Of a stretch of 64,000 nucleotides of DNA, positions 1 to 8,721 are shown piece after piece. Within the stretch, counting starts at the first letter, position 1; every line of letters begins with the position of its first letter. The stretch is from Anticarsia gemmatalis (taxonomy: Eukaryota; Arthropoda; Insecta; Lepidoptera; Erebidae): positions 2,147,124 through 2,211,123 of the forward strand of contig NC_134775.1 of assembly GCF_050436995.1 (NCBI RefSeq), given 5' to 3'. Below the pieces are notes generated by a model. The model was given only the letters and a program-made list of their open reading frames with translations, searched no databases and had not been told where the DNA came from. The position numbers were made by a program, and so were the translations under genes.

Positions 1-1611
1 ATTTCTATCCCCGCTCTTATAGATAGGATGTACAATAACTTTTTTAAAAGCATCCGGGAATCGTCCCCTTTCTAAACATCGATTGCAAAGGTAAGTTATT
101 GGAGGGACGAGTGTGCGACGACAAGTTTTTAAGAGTAGGGACGATATGCCGTCCCAACCAACGGCAGAGTCGCTTCTTAGTTGATGGATGTGTGACTCTA
201 CTTCTGCTTCATCAACTTTAAGTATAGCCAGGGAATTAGGCGGAGAATTATGGGGATCGCTTTCGTCAAAGGTGGGTGGACTACAGGTCAATCCAGACAG
301 GGCGGGCTCCTTGGTAATGTTTGAGGCCAGATTTTTTCCTACATTGCTAAAGTAGTGGCATATTTCATTCAGAGAGCATTTGGGACTTTCACGGATATTG
401 AGTAGATTGGAGGGGCTTGCACGCTGTTTTCGAGTGTTAGTGATTTCAGTAATTGTTTTCCATAGAGCCCGGGGATTATTTTTGGACTTTTCGAGTTCAC
501 TCGTTTCGTGCGCTATTTTAAGCTTCCGAAGTAGGCTATTGCAAAAGTTGCGGTACCTTGAATAGGTAGTCCGAAGAATTAAATTGTTTGGTTCCTTTTT
601 CGTTTTCATGTGCATATTGTCGCGATTTTTTATACATTTTAGGAGACCTGGGGTAATCCACGGTTTAATAGTTCTTTTTTGTCTAGGAATTCTGATTAAC
701 TGGGTATGTTTCGATATGGCTGATTTTATTAAGCTAATAAATTTATTTGTGGATTCATTGATGTCTTGAATATTATAAATTACAGAAAAGTCTACTTGTT
801 CTAATTCTCGTTTAATTGCTTCATGATTCTGTCGAAGTGAGATTTTATAATTTTTATTAACAGAGCTTACGTTAGCAATGGCAAGTAAAATTGGTTTATG
901 GTCCGTAATGTATGAGTCTAGGACAATTGTGGTTGTTGAGAGCTTTGACTTTAAAAGTATGTGGTCTATACAGTGTTCAAGCCGCGTGGGGAATAAGTGG
1001 GTAGGTATGAGTCCATGAGAGGCATTTAAAGTGAGATACTCAAAACTTCGATCGGTCCTATTATTCGGTGATATATCGATATTTAGGTCGCCTACTAGAA
1101 CGATATTAGGGTAAAGCGATATACTATCATATACACTATTCAGACTAGTGACAAAACTTTCAAAGTTTTCTTTAGAGTTGAGAGATGGGGAACGGTAAAC
1201 GGCGATAATGGATATGTTATTGTTTATTTGACACATCAAGCAATTACCACCATTAAAGTTTGGTTCCCACACGGTTATTGGCAGTCCCGACTTTGTATAC
1301 ATTATAACACCGTCATTTTGGTTTAAGTTGGTGCCTGTCGAATGACTCTCAAATCCATCTAGCGTTGGTAATTGACCGACTTTGCTAAGCCAACATTCGG
1401 TCAAGATTATGACGTCAATGTCAATTTTTATTAGGTTTAGTAAAACTTGTAGCTGGTTAAAGTTTTTATTTATACTCCGAATATTTAAATGAAGTAAATT
1501 TATATTAGCGCTAGACGTGTCTAAGAAATTTATGCAGTTCTCTAGTGAGCACATAAAAGTATTTTCAAAGTTATCGATGTCTAGTTCGTTGTTAATACTA
1601 TTTATAGCCAT
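1..1611 (-). CDS. LINE-1 ORF2: endonuclease-reverse transcriptase (partial)
   Basis: Open for 537 codons from an ATG at 1609-1611 to the window edge, with no internal stop. Residues about 43-240 read as an AP-type endonuclease (EEP fold): HLNIRS near 41-46, ILTECWLS near 71-78, VGDLNID near 172 and DHKPILL near 235. Residues about 480-537 begin a reverse transcriptase (SDSAVGWDGIS). The RT catalytic core and any RNase H lie outside the window. In the family this protein nicks target DNA and primes reverse transcription there. It lies downstream of the LINE-1 ORF1 with about 310 bp between them. The lack of stops suggests a young copy, in contrast with the broken ORF1. The clade (Jockey/CR1 group) is an inference from residue style. 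Confidence 0.85.
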   Translation of the reverse strand, partial: MAINSINNELDIDNFENTFMCSLENCINFLDTSSANINLLHLNIRSINKNFNQLQVLLNLIKIDIDVIILTECWLSKVGQLPTLDGFESHSTGTNLNQNDGVIMYTKSGLPITVWEPNFNGGNCLMCQINNNISIIAVYRSPSLNSKENFESFVTSLNSVYDSISLYPNIVLVGDLNIDISPNNRTDRSFEYLTLNASHGLIPTHLFPTRLEHCIDHILLKSKLSTTTIVLDSYITDHKPILLAIANVSSVNKNYKISLRQNHEAIKRELEQVDFSVIYNIQDINESTNKFISLIKSAISKHTQLIRIPRQKRTIKPWITPGLLKCIKNRDNMHMKTKKEPNNLILRTTYSRYRNFCNSLLRKLKIAHETSELEKSKNNPRALWKTITEITNTRKQRASPSNLLNIRESPKCSLNEICHYFSNVGKNLASNITKEPALSGLTCSPPTFDESDPHNSPPNSLAILKVDEAEVESHIHQLRSDSAVGWDGISSLLLKTCRRTLVPPITYLCNRCLERGRFPDAFKKVIVHPIYKSGDRN

Positions 1612-1924
1612 TTATAGTTAATTTAAATGCAAATATATGACAGCAAATAATGAGTGAGAAGTAAAGGAGCTGCGTATGAGTTCTATTGGATTGTTGGTTT
1701 TGTGATTTTATATGTAATATCATAATATTGTAGGAGTAGTGGTATGTATGTGTGTTTGGTATAAGTGTTGTGGTTTTGTTCCGTGATGTGTATATAGAGT
1801 TATTTTTTATGTTCGGTTTGTATAGTGGAGTATGTTGTGGACAAATTAGTATTATTATAGGATTAAAGAACAATAGAATGAATTTACATAATACAAAAAC
1901 GAAGGAGAAAAACAGTATTAATAG
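1612..1924 (-). other. LINE-1 spacer between ORF1 and ORF2
   Basis: AT-rich sequence separating the two LINE-1 reading frames. I see no supported gene; the short open frames here on both strands are low-complexity. Confidence 0.5.
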
Positions 1925-2892
1925 TCACATACTACGGGTTTCTATATCTTTTAGGCATTTTTCAGAGTTAACTAATATCTGTTTGTCTCCTTCTCGTTTT
2001 CTTAGAAATATATTTCCATTTGAAAGCCAACAAAATTGGTAACCCTCAGTTTTAGCAAACTCTCGAGCTTGGTAGAACAGTCTTTTAGTACTACTTGGAA
2101 GTTGCTCAGTTATGTAGACAGGTTGTGGTTTACCTGGGATTTCGATAAGAGCTGTATTGATTTTGTCTTCCTTACTTTTTCCACTGTTGAAAGACCGTAT
2201 AGATGAAAGAATTTGCTGTTTTGCGTGAACTGTAGTAAATTCAACGATAATAGGCCGGGGCGCATTCGTTTTGGATGGCTTTCCCGGCAAGCGGTATATG
2301 TCCCGTGTTTCTGTCCCAGGCACGCCAATAATGTTGGAAATACTGTTCATGGTCTGCTTTAGACTGGAGTAAGTTTCTACAGTTTCCTGTGGAATGTTAC
2401 GAATTTCAATGCCCGATGATCGTGATTTATGCTGTAAGTCCGCTATTTTTTTCTCCAGTGTTTCGATGTATCGCTGCTGTTCCAATCGTTCTTTTCTTAG
2501 TTTCTCGACTTCCGTTTTGAGATTTCAAATTGATTATTCATGAACGACATTGATTGAACAATCTCTTCGTTTGATTTCCGAATTTTCGCGTTAGACGCCT
2601 GGATTTGGGTATTTTGTGTCTTGACTTCAGCTATATCGCATAGTAGTTTGGCCAGTGCGGCGGATTGTTCCGCCAAAGTCTCGGAGATGGAGGATTCGCG
2701 ATTATCAACAGAAGAGATATCTCCCTCATGCGGTGAATTTTCAAGGCGGAAACGTTTTTTTCTGTTCATGTTTACGTAGTCAGTCGCCATAACTGCTGAA
2801 CTAATGTCGGGCTCAGAATGGGCTTGAGTGTGGCTTAATCCAGGCGGAAGAGTCTTTGGGGTCTTGGCCGGAGTACTTTTTTTGCGGTCCAT
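1925..2892 (-). pseudogene. LINE-1 ORF1: RNA-binding ORF1p-like protein, frameshifted
   Basis: Two minus-strand frames form one protein. The first (2892-2497, 131 aa, from an ATG) is polar and Ser/Thr-rich, then enters a coiled-coil-like stretch. The second (2485-1925, 186 aa) continues the coiled coil (ETLEKKIADLQ) and then a domain like the RRM/C-terminal region of LINE ORF1 proteins (GIEIRNIPQ, RPIIVEF). The frame changes by one base at about 2520-2527, inside the coiled coil. ORF1 proteins coat the element RNA and act as nucleic-acid chaperones. A sequencing error, a real inactivating indel or, less likely, programmed frameshifting could explain the break. Confidence 0.7.
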
Positions 2893-3339
2893 TGTTTTTA
2901 TATTACAACTTCTATATATTTAGTATACAATCTATTTCAATAAAATAGTTCAAAACCGTTACGTTTGTGAGCCCGCTCCAAGTGTTGCGGCGTAGCCGAT
3001 GCTAAACTCGTAGCGCTTCGTAGTTCTGTAGCGCAGACTGTTGACGCGTCGGTGCGGTGACGTCAGCCGCTCGTAGCAGATAGTTGTTTCGACGATCGCT
3101 GGTACTTGCACGGTGGCTCGGTGGCTTAGAGGGCGGACTCGACTCCCACTACCGCAATGTCGTGGGTTCGAATCTCACGAATCACCGACTGTTTTTGGAA
3201 CGCAATTTGAGGTCACGATGTTGAAACTAATTGCATCTCTTTCTAGGACCGCCCAGTGGGTGTTAGTGGCAGGTATAAACACTTAAGGAGTGACAAGGAA
3301 TCAGATCTCACTAATTGTAACCAATCACAGAATTTAGAG
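2893..3339. other. Region between LINE-1 and LINE-2, containing a tRNA-like stretch
   Basis: No coding frame. The first part (about 2960-3110) is GC-richer, with repeated TCGTAGC-like words. A tRNA-like stretch follows at 3111-3187, then unique-looking sequence up to the LINE-2 remnant. It could be the 5' UTR of LINE-1 or a separate SINE-like insertion between the two LINEs. I could not find target duplications. Confidence 0.4.
3111..3187 (+). repeat. tRNA-like sequence (SINE head or tRNA relic)
   Basis: The stretch has a B-box-like GGTTCGAATCTC and a 5-bp T-arm (GTGGG/CTCAC) closing a TTCGAAT loop. There is an A-box-like GTGGCTTAGAGG upstream, and ends that can pair as an acceptor stem (GGTGG with CACC). 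The anticodon arm is not convincing. It looks like a pol III-type tRNA-derived head rather than a functional tRNA gene. Confidence 0.5.
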
Positions 3340-4113
3340 TTATAAGTAGCTTGGAATGACCGACACGCGTCCACTCTGTACAACGTCCGCACGCCATTTG
3401 CTACCTCTGTCTACTTTATCTACTAAAGTAGACGTTAGCGACAAGATAGCGTCCTCAGTTGACATTCCCTGTCTAAACCCAAACTGAGATGGTGATATTA
3501 TTTTATATTTATCCAGATACTTAATTAGACGTGTTTTTATAAGTCTTTCCAAAATCTTTGAGATGGAAGGTAGGACGGAGATGGGCCTGTAATTTGACGG
3601 GTCGGTCTTGTCCACACTCTTATGCACAGGGGTTAATAGTGCTATTTTTAATGCGTGAGGGTAAAGCTCCTGTTCCAAACACAAATTTGCCAAGTAAGTT
3701 ACGACTGGTACAATTTGTTCGTGCGCGGATTTTAAAAATTTAACGGGAATTTTATCCCAACCCGGTGCACTATCCGATTTTAAGCTCATTAAAACAGAAT
3801 AAACTTCACGACGATCTGTGTCAAGTAGTACAAATGATGAAATTGGAGGATTGTCCGATACGCTAGATCCGATATCGCTACCACCCGAGGATGAAGCCGT
3901 AACAACATCGGCGAGCAGCTTGTCTATGGTAGAGAAGTATTCATTTATCTTGTTAACAGACGTCTGTGGTGTTGTGGTCAATTCCAGTAATTCTGAACTA
4001 TTTGTTTTTATAGGTTTTCGCTATGTGATGTTATTTATAGTGTCCCACGTCTTTTTAGGATTTTTATGTGCTTTAGATAGTAGGTCTTTGTCGTATCGTT
4101 TTCGTTTTTTAAT
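3340..4113 (-). pseudogene. LINE-2 reverse transcriptase fragment (left part)
   Basis: The open stretch 3981-3340 reads as the N-terminal half of a LINE reverse transcriptase: SDSAPGWDKIPVKFLKS, then YRPISVLPSISKILERL and SQFGFRQGMST. The match ends before any YADD box. Sequence 3982-4113 continues the same protein with a stop. It abuts the TACAGGG end of mariner-like copy C, and the upstream part of the same kind of LINE lies beyond the other end of C at 56993-57880. C therefore probably split one LINE into two halves 53 kb apart. The piece is a decayed 5'-to-middle fragment. Confidence 0.75.
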
Positions 4114-4115
4114 TA

Positions 4116-4519
4116 TACAGGGTGAAACAGACGGTCTACCGAAAACGAAAAAAAATGATTTTAGACATGATTCTGGTGCTTATGGCGTTGAAAATTTTCA
4201 TCGCTTTTTCTTGATTTTTCCGATTTTTATGCGTTTTTTTTATTTTTTTTGGGTATTATTTCGTTAATACTAAACAATGCAACATGAATATGAAAAAAAA
4301 TCCGTCATATTACTGTTTTTCACAAAAAACAGCAATAGATTAAAACAACGTATAAATTCGGTATCAGCTGTTCGCGCGCGGCCAACGACACCGCGCCGGC
4401 GGCGGCCGGCCGCGACGCGACGGTCGACGTCACGCCGCGTACCTACGCGCGCCACACAGACACGATTACGCACACAGCCGTCAGCCTCACACTCACTAGT
4501 ATGCAGCGTTACTTAGTAT
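4116..4519 (+). repeat. Copy C, left terminal segment
   Basis: Matches the left end of copy A (4809-5230) through the runs ATGATT..AGACATGATTCTGG and ACAAAAAACAGCAAT and a GC-rich block with ACGGTCGACGTCACGCCGC. It stops where the (AATG)n tail of LINE-3 begins. No gene. Confidence 0.75.
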
Positions 4520-4808
4520 TTGAATGAATGAATGAATGAAAACTCTTTATTGTACATAAAGGAAACACAAAAAACTTAAAATTAACTTACAATCAAAGTA
4601 CAATTGGCGGCCTTATCGCACAGTGGCAATCTCTTGCAGGCAACCATTGGATGGAGAGATATAAAAGCAGTTGAATGAAGGAGGGCAGTACAAATTAGTG
4701 TAGATAGTGGATATATAAATATTGACATATACATATACCTATAATAGGGGAATATAAACATACATATATATAAATGATACACAAATAATATATTTAAAAT
4801 ACATAATA
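4520..4808 (-). repeat. LINE-3 3' UTR end with short tandem tail
   Basis: Noncoding. It ends in about four TGAA/AATG units (4520-4540) typical of microsatellite-tailed LINEs. About 45 bp next to copy A (about 4764-4808) are nearly repeated on the other side of copy A (17885-17910 plus 26768-26790), so the UTR probably had a short tandem duplication with copy A inserted at a TA between the units. Confidence 0.65.
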
Positions 4809-5621
4809 TACAGGGTGTAACAGACAGACTACCAAAAATGAAAAAAAAAATGATTCTAGACATGATTCTGGTGCTTATGGCGTTGAAAATTTTCATCGCT
4901 TTTTTCTTGATTTTTCCGATTTTTTAGGCGTTTTTTTTTATTTTTTTTGGTATTATTTCGTTAATACTACACAATGCAACATGAATATGAAAAAAAAACC
5001 TTCAAATTACTGTTTTTCACAAAAAACAGCAATGGAATAAAACGACGTATAAATTCGCTATCAGCTGTTCTCGCGCGCGGCCAACGACACCGCACGGGCG
5101 GCCGGTCGCGACGGTCGACGTCACGCCGCAAGTACCTACGCGCGCTACACAGACACGATTACGCACACAGCGTCGCACTCACTAGTGTGCATCGTTGTGG
5201 TGGCGGGCGTGGCGTAGGCACATTTTAGGTTTTGTCTTTAATTATTTATTAATTTATAATAACATTTTAATTGATACTATTCAAAACAAGGCAGTCTTTC
5301 GAATTTGAATTTAATTCTCAATGAAGCAAATACTTGAATCAATACTATGGATATAATTCGCCAAATAAGTATTTACATAAAATAGTTAGGAACCTATTTA
5401 CTTATTTTTTACATAGATAGTATTTGTTCTGTTAAAAATGAAAATAACATAATTATACCTACCTACATATCCTACATTCATAAGATTTAAAATGTGTGTG
5501 TGATATCTAATTATAACACGTACAAATACGTAAAAAATCTCAAATAAACAATTTAACATGTATGCTGAAGTATTGAAGTATCGCACAACACGACCGTACT
5601 GACGCCGCGCGCGCTTACCTA
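4809..5621. other. Copy A left region, noncoding
   Basis: Terminal repeat, then a GC-rich block near 5065-5215, then AT-rich sequence. The stretch 5405-5530 aligns with 35885-35993 plus 36244-36262 of copy C. No gene seen. Confidence 0.6.
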
Positions 5622-6175
5622 CAGCCTTGGCCAAAAGTATTAGGCACCCCCAATAAAGTTACTACACACTTGTGCTATTTGAACAATTAATACATCGTCT
5701 GTTGAAAAGTGATCCTAGTGTCTTAAATCACTATTCAAAACAATGAGCGGTACATTTTAGTGGCATACCTACGTTATATCTGATGCAACAATATCAAATA
5801 TTATAATTTCTTAAATCTTTGTTTTTAATGTTTTGTCATTCTGCATTTTAAAGTCTTACCGTAAAGCTAGAACATTTGTGGTTTTGTGATAACATCAAAT
5901 ATCGCGATAACATCAAAAACTGCTTTAAAAACGCGTAAGTGCAAGAATGAAATGCATTTTCTCCAGAGTAATTTAAGGAACTTGTACGTAATACGCCGAC
6001 AAAGTTGCTGCTGTGATAAAACCAAAGGGTGGCCCAGCAAAATATTGATGTTTTTATACTATTCTAATGGAAATAAAGTTCTTTAATTTTCATTGCATTA
6101 CAATTAGTTTTATTTCTCTGTAATCTCGAAATATGCAGTAATTTACAGGGTGCCTAATACTTTTGGATAAGGCTG
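5622..6175. mobile_element. Tc1/mariner-type MITE
   Basis: Inverted ends CAGCCTTGGCCAAAAGTATT (5622) and the inverse of CAGCCTTATCCAAAAGTATT (6175), about 28 bp with two mismatches, flanked by TA on both sides. Length 554 bp. No transposase: the only open frame inside (5886-6086) has no recognisable features. The matching place in copy C (about 36470) lacks it, which confirms both boundaries. Confidence 0.85.
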
Positions 6176-6335
6176 TACGTAACAAAGATGGGATAGGCCA
6201 ATATGGATCGGATGCTTCATACTTTTTTCCGTGGATTATGATAGTTATGAATTATGATGAGCTAGTTTCTCTGATAAGAATATTGATGGATATTGATTGT
6301 TATCACTATGTACATTTTTTTTCATGGATAAGTTA

Positions 6336-6620
6336 TGTACGAGCCAATATTGCTCGTACAGCACATTTATACTAACGCTTACGCAATTAAACAATTATTA
6401 TAATTTAGTCGTAACGAAACCTCCGCGACGCGCTAATGTGTAGTGTCAACAATAACATAATTACGTAAAGTGCGACTCAGACACCTGAACATAGCCGTAG
6501 ATAGGAATTTTAGAAATAAACTTTAAACTCATAACTGTGAAGTGCATTATTTCCGGAACACCTACAACAACACAACACGTCAACAACTAGGAGTCCGTCA
6601 ACGACGTGATATCCCAAACA
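6336..6620 (+). repeat. BEL-1 5' LTR
   Basis: 285 bp, TGT...ACA. It opens with a short palindrome, TGTACGAGC and GCTCGTACA around CAATATT. It matches the 3' LTR at 14908-15192 by eye. Confidence 0.92.
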
Positions 6621-6625
6621 TAATT

Positions 6626-6638
6626 TGGTCCTTCGAGC
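6626..6638 (+). promoter_or_regulatory. Putative primer-binding site of BEL-1
   Basis: TGGTCCTTCGAGC starts five bases after the LTR. The same 13 bases follow the 5' LTR of the unrelated-sequence BEL-3 (47000-47012), which supports a conserved tRNA primer site. I have not assigned the tRNA. Confidence 0.6.
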
Positions 6639-7056
6639 GAACAACAAAGGATATTTTTGGTCCTTGGTGTAGCGGCTGAGTACTTAAGTGAAAAGCGTTT
6701 CCCAATCACGTTAGCAAATCGGTGCTGTTGGCCTCTCACAAGCGAGTCTCACCAGCGGCATTGAGACGTTGCACATAACGTGACGGAGGGAAAGTTACCA
6801 TTGAGTACCAGCTAGTGAACAACCAGCGTGGGTAACATCTACTGCTGCTTATCTTCGAAGAATAACTACGTTAACAGTGTAAAAGAGTTTACGACTCAAA
6901 AAACCCCAACGAAATTTGGTTTTAGCAGCGGGATAACGCCCTTTGCGAAGCCGTAACTATCAACCGACGGAGCAGAGATAACGTCTACTGTTTACGTCGA
7001 CATCTACCTGTGCATCCAATTTTGTGAGCCCTCAGAGTTTATCACAAGTAAAAGCA
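6639..7056 (+). other. BEL-1 untranslated leader
   Basis: Noncoding stretch between primer site and gag. A second TGGTCCTTGG word occurs near 6658. No gene. Confidence 0.6.
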
Positions 7057-8721
7057 ATGGCGAACGAAGGGCACACTGAGTTCGTCGAATTCATTAACAA
7101 ACAACAGGGCAGCTATGAGAAAATCAAAGCTCTCCAAACAAACTACAAAAAGGATTCTATGAGTAGAAAGTCTGTAGAATACCTTAACAAACGCATCGCA
7201 GAGTTACAATCACTCTGGGATGAATTTCGGACGAATAACGAGATCATTAAGAAGTATGAGTCTACATATAAACATCATGAATACTTTAAAGAGATGGTAT
7301 TTGATGTCACTAAGGGCATGTACGACAAGACAATACAATCGATGACTCAGTTAAAAAACGAGTTATTAAACGAACCAAGTTTTTCAGGGATTTCGAACCC
7401 GAAGTCGCCGGTAATATTCGCCGAGAAGCAGTTTGATACCACAGTGGATAAATCCGATAATCACTTATCGACACTGTTGCGTAATCAAATGTGCAATTTC
7501 AACGCCTTGCAACGAGCAGTTAACAAAACAAACCTTCAAGAAATAAAAGAAAAGTGGCAGCTTCAGGATAAACTTAACATCTTACAATCCAAATGGGAAG
7601 CTATTGATAAGATCCATTGGGAGATAAGTTACTTGTTGCAAGGAAATGACGAAGAATACGAAACAAAATTCGACTATTGGGAGCAAGTGTACGATAAGCT
7701 CAAGGAAGATTTGAATGGAAAAATATTTGAATCTTCTCATTACGAGAAAACTACACCACGTATGGAATTACCGGAATTCAACGGAGCTTATAACAACTGG
7801 ATTTCATTTAGGGACTTGTTTTTTGAGATGATCCATAACAACCCAACCTTGAACAAGACACAAAAAATGAAATTTTTGAAATCGAAATTGAAAGGTGAAG
7901 CTGAGAAATTAATTAAGCACCTTCCTGTGAGTGCGGAAAATTATGACTCAAGCTTGGAAATCATCCAGCATCGTTACAACAATAAACGATTGCTTTTTAC
8001 GTCGTACATCGATACACTGCTCAATCAGGCATCGATTGATAAACCCAATTCGGTGAACCTGAAAAAGTTGCATGATACCTCCAAAGAATGTTTGAATGCG
8101 TTGGAGAACATCGATATTGATATTCCTGTTTGGGGCCCTCTTATTGTGCATTTGTTATCTTCGAAACTCGATGATATCACCTTCGGTGATTACATACAAA
8201 AAATGAAACATTCAAGGGAGCTTCCGGACCTCAACGAGTTTATGGAATTCCTAGAATTGAAGTTTATGACTTTGGAAACATCTAGAACGAAAAAGAACAG
8301 CCAATATAAAAGTAATTACAATAATTATAACAATTCAAAGTCAATGAACTTTAAAGACTCAGAAAAGGCGACAAAAACCTATCATGCAACGCTACGTAAA
8401 TGCCCGCTATGCAAAAACGATCACGCATTGAGACAGTGCCCTACATTTTTGGACATGAATGTTACATTGCGAAATCAAACAACAAATAACTTGAATTTAT
8501 GTAGAAACTGTTTATTTAGCCACGGCGCTAATAAATGTACATCAACGAAAAGATGTCATACCTGTAACCTAAAACATCATTCCCTCCTTCATGATGACAA
8601 TTTAAGAGGTCAACACAACAAGCCATCCTCGTCAACCGCGACGGAGCGAAGCTCGAATCATATAAATGGCGATCAAGAGATACTCTTAACGACACTGCAA
8701 CTCAAGGTTAAAAATAAATAA
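7057..8721 (+). CDS. gag: BEL-1 Gag
   Basis: Structural polyprotein. I chose the ATG at 7057 because the open frame upstream of it starts only at a GTG. About 554 residues: a coiled-coil-prone N-terminal half, a conserved BEL Gag core (MELPEFNGAYNNWISFRDLF), and three Cys/His clusters near the end, CPLCKNDHALRQC (about residue 448), CRNCLFSHGANKC (about 482) and CHTCNLKHHSLLH (about 500). The core resembles the DUF1759-type Gag domain of BEL elements. Gag packages the element RNA. It ends in a stop at 8719-8721, where the protease frame is already open one base over. Confidence 0.88.
   Translation: MANEGHTEFVEFINKQQGSYEKIKALQTNYKKDSMSRKSVEYLNKRIAELQSLWDEFRTNNEIIKKYESTYKHHEYFKEMVFDVTKGMYDKTIQSMTQLKNELLNEPSFSGISNPKSPVIFAEKQFDTTVDKSDNHLSTLLRNQMCNFNALQRAVNKTNLQEIKEKWQLQDKLNILQSKWEAIDKIHWEISYLLQGNDEEYETKFDYWEQVYDKLKEDLNGKIFESSHYEKTTPRMELPEFNGAYNNWISFRDLFFEMIHNNPTLNKTQKMKFLKSKLKGEAEKLIKHLPVSAENYDSSLEIIQHRYNNKRLLFTSYIDTLLNQASIDKPNSVNLKKLHDTSKECLNALENIDIDIPVWGPLIVHLLSSKLDDITFGDYIQKMKHSRELPDLNEFMEFLELKFMTLETSRTKKNSQYKSNYNNYNNSKSMNFKDSEKATKTYHATLRKCPLCKNDHALRQCPTFLDMNVTLRNQTTNNLNLCRNCLFSHGANKCTSTKRCHTCNLKHHSLLHDDNLRGQHNKPSSSTATERSSNHINGDQEILLTTLQLKVKNK

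Noticed and set aside
2490..2530. Programmed frameshift in LINE-1 ORF1
   Set aside because: No slippery heptamer that I can see, and the break lies within the coiled coil; a random indel is simpler.
4270..4516. Arg/Pro-rich open frames in both strands of the copy C end
   Set aside because: GC-rich noncoding repeat; no conserved protein pattern, and the copy A equivalent is not conserved as protein.
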